From: DASRDE01 sp035938175
Lineage (GTDB): Bacteria; Vulcanimicrobiota; Vulcanimicrobiia; Vulcanimicrobiales; Vulcanimicrobiaceae
Length of the DNA: 64,000 nucleotides
Direction: 5' to 3'
NCBI GenBank assembly: GCA_035938175.1
Contig: DASZHD010000018.1
Coordinates: 106,370-170,369, forward strand
Shown here: positions 17,747 through 26,349 of the stretch, piece after piece
Position numbering within the stretch: position 1 is the stretch's first letter
Layout: each line of letters starts with the position of its first letter
The notes under the pieces: model-generated
The model's database searches: none
Told to the model about the DNA's origin: nothing
Seen by the model: only the letters and a program-made list of their open reading frames with translations
Program-made: the position numbers and the translations under genes

Positions 17747-18631
17747 CTAGAGCAGTCCCAAACCGCGCAAATCGTCGACCGGCTCGCTAAAACTGCAACT
17801 TCCGTATCCGGCAAACAGGCTCTGCCGCGCGCCTTCAATCTGCGCGAGCGTCGCACTCGCTTCGCGCCACCGCAGTCCTTGCGCGTCGAACTGAAAGTCA
17901 CACGCTTCTTCATCGGCGACGCAGGCGCCGACCGTTTGCAAACCGGCACCGCCGAAGGCCAAGACGCCGGCGAACAGCACGTTCAAAAAGCCGTGCATCG
18001 TGAACCCGGACGGTGCGTTGAAATGCCGGAGCGGATGGTGCAACCCGGCGGTCGCTTTGAACCGCACTCCATGCTTATGCGCGCTGAAGATGAAGGCCGC
18101 GACGTCTTCCGCCGCGGGAAAAGCCCGCTCCACGATGCCGCCGCAGCGAATCTTTGCGCCCAGCCCGGCGGCCCCGGCGCTTTGCATCACGGCGTCCAAG
18201 TCCGCGCGCCAACCGGCGTTGCGCGGCCACTCCGCGTAGACCGGTACATGTGCGAGCGCAGAGCGCTGCAAGGCCGCCGCCGCGGACGCGATTTCGTCCT
18301 CGGCCAGCGGAATTTCGAGCGTTTCCACCCGCATCACGGCGTCGGATCGCTGCACCGCCGCGAGCTCTTCGGCATCCCAATCGGCGTCGAGAATCACGCT
18401 GAGCGCTAGAGAAGCCTCGCTTGCGGGAATCGCCGCGCGCAGTTCGCCGATCCGGGACGCGGGAACGATGAATCGCCCCAGCATCCACGCGGCGTCGCTG
18501 CGGCGCGCACGCCCGTATTCCGCGACCGCGGCGGCCATATCGAGCTGCGCGGGCGGAAACAGCCCCGCATAGTCGATCAATCCTGAAAGCGCGGCACGAA
18601 CGGCGGGGAGCGGAGCTGCCGAGGTGGACAT
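17747..18631 (-). CDS. Unknown protein tightly linked to fumarylacetoacetase
   Basis: 294 residues, not a named family I recognise. It begins with a recognisable DYAGLFPPAQLDMAAAVAEY segment. Alternating strand/helix spacing through the middle (VILDADWD, VETLEIPLAEDEI, VPVYAEWP, LGAKIRCGG) looks barrel-like. A conserved-looking VRFKATAGLHHPLRH motif near residue 195 has Lys, Thr and two His that could form an active site. It is co-directional with fahA, 2 bp apart, and divergent from hppD with a 40-bp gap, so it belongs to tyrosine catabolism by position. No maleylacetoacetate isomerase is seen here; this protein might supply that step (inference). Confidence 0.75.
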   Translation of the reverse strand: MSTSAAPLPAVRAALSGLIDYAGLFPPAQLDMAAAVAEYGRARRSDAAWMLGRFIVPASRIGELRAAIPASEASLALSVILDADWDAEELAAVQRSDAVMRVETLEIPLAEDEIASAAAALQRSALAHVPVYAEWPRNAGWRADLDAVMQSAGAAGLGAKIRCGGIVERAFPAAEDVAAFIFSAHKHGVRFKATAGLHHPLRHFNAPSGFTMHGFLNVLFAGVLAFGGAGLQTVGACVADEEACDFQFDAQGLRWREASATLAQIEGARQSLFAGYGSCSFSEPVDDLRGLGLL

Positions 18632-18671
18632 ACAGGGCCGCTTCGGTCAGCTCGCAAACTGCCCTTCTGTC

Positions 18672-19787
18672 ATGACTGCGACGACTTCGCAAGCGGCCAA
18701 TCCGCTCGCAAAAATCGACTGGGATTACATTGAGTTCTACGCCGGCAACGCCAAGCAAGCCGCGTACTACTATTGCGCCGCCTTCGGCTTCGAGCAAATC
18801 GCATACGCCGGTCCGGAAACCGGCGTCAAGGATCGGGCTTCTTACGTTTTACAGCAAAACAAGCTGCGTTTCGTCATCACGTCGAGCTTGCGTCCGAACG
18901 ACGAGATCACGCAGCACGTGGCCGCACATGGCGACGGCGTCAAAGATATTGCAATCCTGGTCTCGGACGCGCGCGCTGCGTTTGAGATGGCGGTTGCGGG
19001 CGGCGCGAAGCCCGTCTTGGAGCCATCCGAGTTTCGCGATGAACACGGTACCGTCGTCAAAGCCACGATCGCGAGCTACGGCGACACCGTCCACAGTTTC
19101 ATTCAGCGCGACGCCTATACGGGACCGTTTCTCCCAGGCTACGTCGAGCAGCGCAAGAGTTATCCGTTTTCGCAGAAGCCGGGCTTGCAATTCATCGACC
19201 ATTGCGTCGGAAACGTCGGCTGGGGTGAAATGGATTCCTGGGGCGACTTCTACGCCCGCGTCTTCGGGTTCTCGCAGCTGGTCTCGTTCGACGACAAGGA
19301 CATTTCAACCGAATACACGGCGCTCAAGTCCAAAGTCATGACTGATGCGGACCACCGCGTCAAGTTTCCGATCAACGAACCGGCCGCCGGCAAAAAGAAA
19401 TCGCAAATCGAGGAGTACCTCGATTTCTACGGCGGCGCGGGCGTCCAGCACATCGCCATCCGCACCGACGACATCGTGTCGACTATTCGCGCGCTCAAAG
19501 CCAACGGCGTCGAATTTCTGGATACACCCGACACCTATTACGACGATCTGGAAGCCCGCGTAGGCCGCATCGACGAAGCAACCTCCGTATTGCGCGAATT
19601 GCGGATTCTCGTCGACCGTGACGATTTGGGCTACATGCTGCAAATCTTCACAAAGCCGCTTCAAGATCGCCCCACCGTCTTCTTCGAAATCATTCAACGC
19701 AAGGGCTCGCTGAGCTTCGGCAAGGGAAACTTCAAAGCGCTTTTCGTGTCGATCGAGAAAGAACAAGAGAAACGCGGGACGTTGTGA
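18672..19787 (+). CDS. hppD: 4-hydroxyphenylpyruvate dioxygenase
   Basis: 371 residues from the ATG at 18672. Converts 4-hydroxyphenylpyruvate to homogentisate using Fe(II) and O2. Two vicinal-oxygen-chelate halves are visible, and the three iron ligands sit in FIDHCVGNV (His), GVQHIAIRTDDIV (His) and VFFEIIQRKG (Glu). The C-terminal helix region FGKGNFKALFVSIEKEQ is characteristic. It diverges from the unknown-fahA operon by 40 bp, so the two promoters must overlap or face each other there. Confidence 0.96.
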   Translation: MTATTSQAANPLAKIDWDYIEFYAGNAKQAAYYYCAAFGFEQIAYAGPETGVKDRASYVLQQNKLRFVITSSLRPNDEITQHVAAHGDGVKDIAILVSDARAAFEMAVAGGAKPVLEPSEFRDEHGTVVKATIASYGDTVHSFIQRDAYTGPFLPGYVEQRKSYPFSQKPGLQFIDHCVGNVGWGEMDSWGDFYARVFGFSQLVSFDDKDISTEYTALKSKVMTDADHRVKFPINEPAAGKKKSQIEEYLDFYGGAGVQHIAIRTDDIVSTIRALKANGVEFLDTPDTYYDDLEARVGRIDEATSVLRELRILVDRDDLGYMLQIFTKPLQDRPTVFFEIIQRKGSLSFGKGNFKALFVSIEKEQEKRGTL

Positions 19788-19809
19788 AGCCCGCAAAAAG
19801 GGGTGGGCG

Positions 19810-20688
19810 GTGAGCGTGGCCGTCGATGCGGTAATGCTCGAAACGCGGGCAAGCGATCTCGCAAAACGTTCCATTAAAACCAGCGCCAAAGCGGCCGGAA
19901 TCCGTTTGGCCGCGGCGTGCATGGATCTGACGACGCTCGAAGGGAAAGATTCGCAGGGCCGCGTGCGCTCGCTGTGCGCAAAAGCGCGCCGCCCGTCGCC
20001 GCGTTTACCCGACGTTCCCAGCGTCGCCGCCGTATGCGTGTACCCGAGCCTCGTCTCCGTCGCAAAAGCGGCGTTGGAAGGTTCCGGCGTACGCGTAGCG
20101 TCCGTCGCGACCGCATTTCCCAGCGGCCTCTCGTCGCTCGAAGTAAAATTGGCGGATGCGCGCGCTGCGCTCGACGCCGGCGCGGACGAGATAGACATGG
20201 TCATCGATCGCGGCGCGTTTTTATCGGGACGCGCGCAGGACGTTTTCGACGAAATCGTTGCGGTCAAGCGAATTTGCGGTCCGGTACACGTGAAAGTGAT
20301 TCTCGAAACCGGCGAGCTCGGCACGTACGACAACGTGCGGCGCGCAGCCGGCTTAGCGCTGGAAGCCGGCGCGGATTTTATCAAAACGTCTACCGGCAAG
20401 GTCGGAACGAACGCGACGTATCCGGTCGCGGTCACGATGTGCGAAGCGATCCGCGACTACGCGCGCAGCACTGGACGCCGCGCGGGTCTCAAAGTCGCAG
20501 GCGGCGTGCGAACGACGAAACAGGCGCTGACATATCTCGTGATCGTAAAAGAAACGCTCGGCGATGCGTGGCTGACGCCGCAGCTGTTCCGCATCGGCGC
20601 CAGTTCTTTGCTGGACGACCTGCTGATGCAGTACGAAAAAGAGCTGACCGGCAATTACGCCGGGCTCGATTACTTTCCGAAAGACTGA
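19810..20688 (+). CDS. deoC: Deoxyribose-phosphate aldolase
   Basis: 292 residues, start GTG at 19810 behind AGGGGTGGGCG. Cleaves 2-deoxyribose 5-phosphate to glyceraldehyde 3-phosphate and acetaldehyde. Class I aldolase motifs: ATAFPSGLSSLEVKL, DEIDMVIDRGAFLSG, KVILETGELGTYD, ADFIKTSTGK (the Schiff-base lysine) and GLKVAGGVRTTKQAL. It is longer than the ~220-residue E. coli-like short form, matching the long subfamily. The ALDH gene follows after 2 bp and could oxidise the acetaldehyde released. Confidence 0.95.
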   Translation: MSVAVDAVMLETRASDLAKRSIKTSAKAAGIRLAAACMDLTTLEGKDSQGRVRSLCAKARRPSPRLPDVPSVAAVCVYPSLVSVAKAALEGSGVRVASVATAFPSGLSSLEVKLADARAALDAGADEIDMVIDRGAFLSGRAQDVFDEIVAVKRICGPVHVKVILETGELGTYDNVRRAAGLALEAGADFIKTSTGKVGTNATYPVAVTMCEAIRDYARSTGRRAGLKVAGGVRTTKQALTYLVIVKETLGDAWLTPQLFRIGASSLLDDLLMQYEKELTGNYAGLDYFPKD

Positions 20689-20690
20689 CG

Positions 20691-22127
20691 ATGGCCGTGT
20701 TCGAGTACGCTCCGGCGCCGGAAACCACCGTACCCCGTATCGCGGATCGCTACGACTTGTTCATCGACGGAGAATGGACGGCGCCCAGAAGCGGCCGGTA
20801 TTTCGAAACGCTCAATCCCGCGACGGAACAGCGGCTTAGCGAAGTCGCCTACGCGGATGCCGCCGATGTCGATCGCGCCGTTCGCGCGGCTCGCAAAGCG
20901 TACGACAAGTACTGGCGCAAAATGCGCCCGGCCGATCGGGCGAAGTACGTCTACCGGATCGCGCGGGCGATTACCGAGCGTTCGCGCGAACTTGCCGTTC
21001 TGGAAACGCTCGACGGCGGAAAACCGATCAAAGAATCGCGCGATTTCGACATCCCGGCAGCAGCCGCGCACTTCTTCTATTACGCGGGATGGGCCGATAA
21101 ACTGGCGTGGGCCATGCGCGCGCAGCGCGAACCGGCACCGCTCGGCGTCGCGGCGCAGATCGTTCCGTGGAACTTTCCGTTGCTGATGGCCGCGTGGAAA
21201 TTGGCGCCGGCGCTGGCTTGCGGCAATACCGTCGTTCTGAAACCCGCGGAAACGACGCCGCTCACCGCCCTTGCACTGGCGCAGATCGTACAGGAAGCCG
21301 ATCTCCCCCCGGGCGTCGTCAACGTGCTGACCGGAGACGGTGCTACCGGCGCCGCGCTCGTTGCAAACGGCGGCGCGGACAAAATCGCCTTCACCGGATC
21401 GACCGAAGTCGGGAAAGCAATTGCGCGCGAACTTTCGGGCAAAGGCAAGCGCTTGACGCTGGAGCTGGGCGGTAAAGCCGCGCATATCGTCTTCGCGGAC
21501 GCACCGATGGATCAGGCGATCGAAGGCATCGTCAACGGTATCTATTTCAATCAAGGTCACGTCTGCTGCGCCGGTTCGCGGCTGCTCGTGGAGGAAAGCG
21601 TTCACGACGAAGTCGTCGTGCGGCTCACCGAACGCCTTCAAACGCTGCGCTTGGGGGATCCGCTCGACAAGAACACGGACATCGGCGCGATAAATTCGCG
21701 CACGCAGTTGGACAAGATTCAGGAACTGGTGCGCAGCGGTATCGACGAGGGCGCCGTGCTCGTACAGCAGTCGTGTCAATTACCCGATCGCGGGTATTTT
21801 TTCCCGGCGTCCTTCTTCACGCAGGTTCAGCAAGCACACCGCATCGCACGCGAAGAAATTTTCGGTCCGGTGCTTTCGATTCTAACGTTCCGGACGCCCG
21901 ATGAAGCGATCGAAAAGGCCAACAACACACCGTACGGGCTATCTGCGGGCGTGTGGACCGACAAAGGCAGCAAAAATATGTGGGTTACCGGGCAGTTGAA
22001 AGCGGGTGTCGTCTGGTGCAACACGTTCAATGTTTTCGATCCGAGTTCGCCGTTCGGAGGGTATCGGGAATCCGGATACGGACGCGAGGGTGGCGTTCAC
22101 GGGCTCTATGAGTACTTGGCTCGCTAA
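20691..22127 (+). CDS. Aldehyde dehydrogenase (NAD(P)+-dependent)
   Basis: 478 residues from the ATG two bases after deoC. ALDH motifs: IVPWNFPLLMAAWKLAPAL, FTGSTEVGK (Rossmann), LELGGKAAHIVF (general base Glu), FNQGHVCCAGSRL (catalytic Cys; His replaces the more usual Gln before V-C-C) and EEIFGPVLSI. By position it probably oxidises acetaldehyde from DeoC to acetate. Its last 20 bases overlap the start of the PAS-GGDEF-EAL gene. A second, headless ALDH-like gene lies at 36.35 kb. Confidence 0.93.
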   Translation: MAVFEYAPAPETTVPRIADRYDLFIDGEWTAPRSGRYFETLNPATEQRLSEVAYADAADVDRAVRAARKAYDKYWRKMRPADRAKYVYRIARAITERSRELAVLETLDGGKPIKESRDFDIPAAAAHFFYYAGWADKLAWAMRAQREPAPLGVAAQIVPWNFPLLMAAWKLAPALACGNTVVLKPAETTPLTALALAQIVQEADLPPGVVNVLTGDGATGAALVANGGADKIAFTGSTEVGKAIARELSGKGKRLTLELGGKAAHIVFADAPMDQAIEGIVNGIYFNQGHVCCAGSRLLVEESVHDEVVVRLTERLQTLRLGDPLDKNTDIGAINSRTQLDKIQELVRSGIDEGAVLVQQSCQLPDRGYFFPASFFTQVQQAHRIAREEIFGPVLSILTFRTPDEAIEKANNTPYGLSAGVWTDKGSKNMWVTGQLKAGVVWCNTFNVFDPSSPFGGYRESGYGREGGVHGLYEYLAR

Positions 22128-25032
22128 CCCCGACGCATTCGAATCCTTTTTTCGCAACGCGCCGTACGGCATAGCCGCCGTCGATCGCAACGGGGTGTTC
22201 GTCGCGTGTAATCCGGCCTTCACCAAGATCACCGGGTTTCCGCAGGAGCGCCTGATCGGCTGCAGCACGCACGAAACGGACCGCGTCGCATTCCGCGTCT
22301 TCGCCGACGAAGCGTTGGATGCCGCGTACGTCGGCCGATCGCTCTCGCGCGATTTGGAGCTGCTGCGCGCAGACGGAACGACGATCTGGTGCGAGATCAC
22401 CAGCATTCCCGTGACCGGGGATTCCGGCGTGCACGTGTTTTTCGCGCTAACGGACGTGACGTGGCGGAGTGCCGCCGAGAATTCCAACGCCGTCAACGAA
22501 ATCGGTCAGGCGCGCGCCAATTTTCGCCTGCTGTTCGAACATAACCCCGCCGTCGTGCTCGCGATCGACACGGAGAACAAAATCACGGACGTCAACCCGG
22601 CGGGGCTGCGCGTCAGCGGATATGCGCGCGAGGCCGTGATCGGCCGCTGCGTCGCGGATTTCGTGCCGCCCAGCCAGCGCGATCGCCTGCGCGTCTTTTT
22701 GTCGCAAGCCATGCGCGGCGAAACGGTGTCGTTTCCCATCGACGCGTACGCTGCGGACGGCCTGCTGATCGAATACGAGGCAACTGCGCTACCCATTATT
22801 TCTCAGAACCGCGTGGCCGGCGTGTACGGCTTGCTGGAAAACATCACGGAACGGATGCGAGCGGAGCGAACCGTCGCAGCGCAGCGCGAAGAACTGCTGG
22901 ATCTGGAAGGCGACTTCCGGTCGCTGTTCGATCACAATCCCGACGGGATCGTGCTCTTGGCGACTGATGGAACGGTGCTCGACATTAACCGCGCAGGCGA
23001 AGCCATGGCGGGCGCGCTGCGCGAGCAGATCGCCGGCCGGACGCTGCGCGAACTCGTCGACGCTGCCACGTTCGAACGAGTCAGTGCATTTTTGGCTCGT
23101 GCGGTCGATGGTGAGACGGTCCGCTACGAGGTCACGTCCTCGAACCTTATCGGCGGGCAGTTCACCGCCAACATCACGCTGTTTCCGAAATACGCGCAGG
23201 GCGTAATCGTAGCGGTGTACTGCATGATGCAGGACATCACGCAGAGCCGGGTTTCCGCGCGCAAGCTCGAGCAGCAGTCGCAGCGGATCCGCGACTTGTA
23301 CCTGCTCGCCACAGGCCCGGACAGCGATGCGCAAGTGATGGCGGCGCTCCAAACGGGCTGCCGGCTGTTGGCGATGGAAAGCGGCGCGATCGTTGCGAAG
23401 AACGGCGACCTCGCGGTCGATCTGCGCTACGACACGCTGGAACCGCTTGCCGCGGCCGATTCCGAACTCCTGGAGATCGCGCGACGCGTGATGGCACTGC
23501 GCGAGCCTGCCGCGGCGCATCGCGGAGAGGAGGGCGACTCGTTCCGGTCGTGGATTGCATCGCGGCTCGTCGTCGCCGGCGCCGTTCACGGTGCGTTGGT
23601 ATTCTCCTCACAAGCGCCGCGCAATCAAGAATTCGAAGAAACCGACCTGGACACGCTCGCGTTGATGTCGGCGCTCGTCGGCAGCGCATTGGAACGGCGG
23701 CGCGCACGCGGCGCACTGCGGACGCTCGCGTACTTCGATTCGCTGACGGGGTTACCGAACCGCGCGTACTTTCAAGAACGTCTGCGTGACGCACTGATCG
23801 ACGTCAACGAACGCCGGGGCGGGCCGCTTGCAGTCGTGTATTTCGACCTCGATCGCTTCAAGGACATCAACGACACGCTGGGCCACGCAATGGGCGACCG
23901 TTTCTTGCAAATGGTCGCGCACCGCTTGAAAGCAGCCGTCGCCGATCGCCACATGATCGCGCGGATGACCGGCGGCGCGTTTGCCGTGCTCGTGCGGCAG
24001 CCCGGCGGCCGCGACGATCTCGCAGAGATCGCGCTCGACCTGCTGCGCGAAATCGAAAAACCGTACCGCTTGGAGGGTTTCGAGCAGTTCATCACGGCCA
24101 GCGCCGGCGTTTCGATGTATCCTGCCGACGGCCGCGACGATCAGACGCTGATCAAGAACGCCGAAATTGCGATGTACGAGGTCAAAGACCGGGGCGGCAA
24201 CGGCTACTACTTTTACGATCCGGTGCTCGAAGCGCCGATCACGACGCGTCTTTCGCAGGAAAAGCTGTTGCGCCGCGCGATCGAAAACGACGAATTTACG
24301 CTGCACTTTCAACCGATCGTCGACGTGAGTACCGAAGAGATCCGGGGCGTCGAAGCGCTCGTGCGCTGGAACGATCCCGCGCGCGGCCTCGTCTATCCCG
24401 ACGAGTTCATTCCCACGGCCGAAGCGAGCGGGCTGATCGTGCGGCTCGGCGAGTGGATCGTCAAGCACGCGGCCGAGTGTATCCGCGGGTTTCACGAGAA
24501 AGGCCCGCTTCTGTCGCTGGCGGTAAACATCTCCGCGCGTCAGTTCCATCAACAAAATCTGTGCGAGCGTCTGCAGGAGCTGTTGGATGCCGCGGGGCTG
24601 GATCCGCGCTTCGTGGAGATCGAGATCACCGAGAGTATGGCGATTTCGGACATTCCGCACGCGGTGGATACCGTACGCAAGATCAAGCGTCTCGGCGCCC
24701 ACATCGGCGTCGACGATTTCGGCACCGGCCACTCCTCCTTGAATTATCTGCGTAAATTCGAAATCGACCACCTGAAAATCGACCGCTCGTTCATTGCCGG
24801 TATCGGCAGAGAGCCGAGCGATGAAACGATCGTTCGTGCCATGATCGCCATGGGACACAGTCTGGGTCTAAAAATCGTCGCCGAAGGTGTTGAAACGCAG
24901 TCCCAGCTGACGCTCCTGCGGCAATACGGCTGCGATCGGGCGCAGGGGTACCTCTTCTCGCGGCCGCTCGACTCGGCAGCCTTGGCAACCTTCATCGACG
25001 CCTCGCGAGGAACCGGCCGGAGCACGGAATAA
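22108..25032 (+). CDS. PAS-PAS-PAS-GAF-like-GGDEF(degenerate)-EAL protein
   Basis: 974 residues from the ATG at 22108 (MSTWLANPDAFESFFRN). Three PAS domains start near NAPYGIAAVDRNG, LLFEHNPAVVLAIDTEN and SLFDHNPDGIVLLATDG. A GAF-like segment (about 400-530) and GGDEF and EAL domains follow; there is no membrane helix, so it is cytosolic. The GGDEF loop reads ARMTGGAFAVLV, losing the Asp-Glu pair needed for cyclase activity, while the upstream DLDRFKDINDTLGH fold motif remains. The EAL domain keeps VEALVRWND, NISARQF, IEITES and DDFGTGHSSL. Most likely a phosphodiesterase with a regulatory GGDEF domain. An in-frame extension upstream inside the ALDH gene is possible but less likely. Confidence 0.9.
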   Translation: MSTWLANPDAFESFFRNAPYGIAAVDRNGVFVACNPAFTKITGFPQERLIGCSTHETDRVAFRVFADEALDAAYVGRSLSRDLELLRADGTTIWCEITSIPVTGDSGVHVFFALTDVTWRSAAENSNAVNEIGQARANFRLLFEHNPAVVLAIDTENKITDVNPAGLRVSGYAREAVIGRCVADFVPPSQRDRLRVFLSQAMRGETVSFPIDAYAADGLLIEYEATALPIISQNRVAGVYGLLENITERMRAERTVAAQREELLDLEGDFRSLFDHNPDGIVLLATDGTVLDINRAGEAMAGALREQIAGRTLRELVDAATFERVSAFLARAVDGETVRYEVTSSNLIGGQFTANITLFPKYAQGVIVAVYCMMQDITQSRVSARKLEQQSQRIRDLYLLATGPDSDAQVMAALQTGCRLLAMESGAIVAKNGDLAVDLRYDTLEPLAAADSELLEIARRVMALREPAAAHRGEEGDSFRSWIASRLVVAGAVHGALVFSSQAPRNQEFEETDLDTLALMSALVGSALERRRARGALRTLAYFDSLTGLPNRAYFQERLRDALIDVNERRGGPLAVVYFDLDRFKDINDTLGHAMGDRFLQMVAHRLKAAVADRHMIARMTGGAFAVLVRQPGGRDDLAEIALDLLREIEKPYRLEGFEQFITASAGVSMYPADGRDDQTLIKNAEIAMYEVKDRGGNGYYFYDPVLEAPITTRLSQEKLLRRAIENDEFTLHFQPIVDVSTEEIRGVEALVRWNDPARGLVYPDEFIPTAEASGLIVRLGEWIVKHAAECIRGFHEKGPLLSLAVNISARQFHQQNLCERLQELLDAAGLDPRFVEIEITESMAISDIPHAVDTVRKIKRLGAHIGVDDFGTGHSSLNYLRKFEIDHLKIDRSFIAGIGREPSDETIVRAMIAMGHSLGLKIVAEGVETQSQLTLLRQYGCDRAQGYLFSRPLDSAALATFIDASRGTGRSTE

Positions 25033-25041
25033 GCACCCCCC

Positions 25042-26316
25042 ATGACCACGATCGCCGCCGCGGAACAGGTCTTGGACCGCGATGCGCTGTCCCGCTGGTA
25101 CCGGCGAAACCGCGAACGCAGTAAGCAACTCTTCGATCTGATAGATCCGCGTTCGTATTACTCGCGTCCGATCGCCTTGCGCCACCCGTTCGCGTTTTAC
25201 GAAGGGCATTTACCCGCGTTTAGTTTTCTGGTGCTGAACGAGCGGGCATTGGGTGAAGCACCGCTCGACGCGCAATTGGAAAAGCTGTTCGAACGCGGCA
25301 TCGATCCCGGCAGCGCGGCAGCCGCAAAAAGCCTGGAACGCGGCGACTGGCCGGCACGCGAGCAAATCGTCGCCTTCGGGAAGCGCTGTGACGAGCGCGT
25401 CTACGCGGCGATCGCTTTAGCCAAGCTGATTGACGACCGCGTTCCGCGGCTGGTGCGCGGGCAGTCCGTGTATACGATACTCGAGCACGAGCAGATGCAT
25501 CACGAAACGCTCGTCTACATCATTCACCGGCTCGCTGCAGACCGCAAAAACGCAGTGTCCCAGACGCACCGCGATTCGCAGCCGGCGGCCAACTCGCTGA
25601 TCGACATACCAGCGGGCGTCGCACGATTGGGCGCGCACAAAGATGCAATCGCCTTCGGCTGGGACAACGAATTCGACGAGTACGACGTCGAGGTTCCCGC
25701 TTTCCGCGTACAGCGCTATCCCGTGACCAACGCGGAATATCGCGAATTCGTGAATGCCGGCGGACCGGTTCCGCCGTTTTGGATCGAGCGGGACGGCGAA
25801 TTCCGTTTGCTCGGCGTCTTCGAAGAACTGCTGATGCCGGAATCTTGGCCGGTATACGCCACGAACGAACAAGCGCGCGCGTATGCCGCCTGGAAGGGCT
25901 TGCGGCTGATGAGCGAACCCGAGTATCATCGCGCGGCGTATTCCTCTCCGAACGGTGAAACGCGCGAACATCCGTGGGGCAGCGAAGCTCCGCAACCGCA
26001 GCATGGCAATTTCGATTTCCGGCGGTTCGATCCGGAGCCCGTGGACGCGACTCCCGCCGGCGCCAGCGCCTGGGGTGTGGAGCAGCTCGCGGGCAACGGC
26101 TGGGAGTGGACGCAAACGGTGTTCGCGCCTTTCCCCGGCTTCGAGCCGATGGCAAGCTATCCGCAATACAGCGCCGATTTCTTCGACGGAAAGCATTACG
26201 TCATGAAAGGCGCCTCGCCCGTCACCTCACGCGAATTGATTCGCCGCTCGTTCCGCAACTGGTTTTACGGCGATTATCCGTACATGTACGCAAAGTTCCG
26301 CTGCGCGGCTTCCTAA
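25042..26316 (+). CDS. EgtB/OvoA-like non-heme iron sulfoxide synthase (DinB + FGE-sulfatase domain)
   Basis: 424 residues. The N-terminal DinB-like four-helix domain has RHPFAFYEGHLPAF and EHEQMHHETL (about residues 150-160), giving the three His expected for Fe(II). The C-terminal FGE/SUMF1 fold carries VQRYPVTNAEYREFVNAGG, RLMSEPEYHRAAY, AGNGWEWTQTVFAPFPGF and LIRRSFRNWF. Enzymes of this build join cysteine or gamma-glutamylcysteine to a histidine betaine (ergothioneine), to histidine (ovothiol), or a selenosugar to hercynine. No EgtD methyltransferase is adjacent, so the product is unresolved. It starts 10 bp after the PAS-EAL gene. Confidence 0.85.
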   Translation: MTTIAAAEQVLDRDALSRWYRRNRERSKQLFDLIDPRSYYSRPIALRHPFAFYEGHLPAFSFLVLNERALGEAPLDAQLEKLFERGIDPGSAAAAKSLERGDWPAREQIVAFGKRCDERVYAAIALAKLIDDRVPRLVRGQSVYTILEHEQMHHETLVYIIHRLAADRKNAVSQTHRDSQPAANSLIDIPAGVARLGAHKDAIAFGWDNEFDEYDVEVPAFRVQRYPVTNAEYREFVNAGGPVPPFWIERDGEFRLLGVFEELLMPESWPVYATNEQARAYAAWKGLRLMSEPEYHRAAYSSPNGETREHPWGSEAPQPQHGNFDFRRFDPEPVDATPAGASAWGVEQLAGNGWEWTQTVFAPFPGFEPMASYPQYSADFFDGKHYVMKGASPVTSRELIRRSFRNWFYGDYPYMYAKFRCAAS

Positions 26317-26349
26317 CTACACGACTTATCCGCCAAGGAGACAATCACG

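Noticed and set aside
20670..21779. 369-codon minus-strand frame
   Set aside because: Antisense to the ALDH gene; no domain and odd composition, caused by the high GC content.
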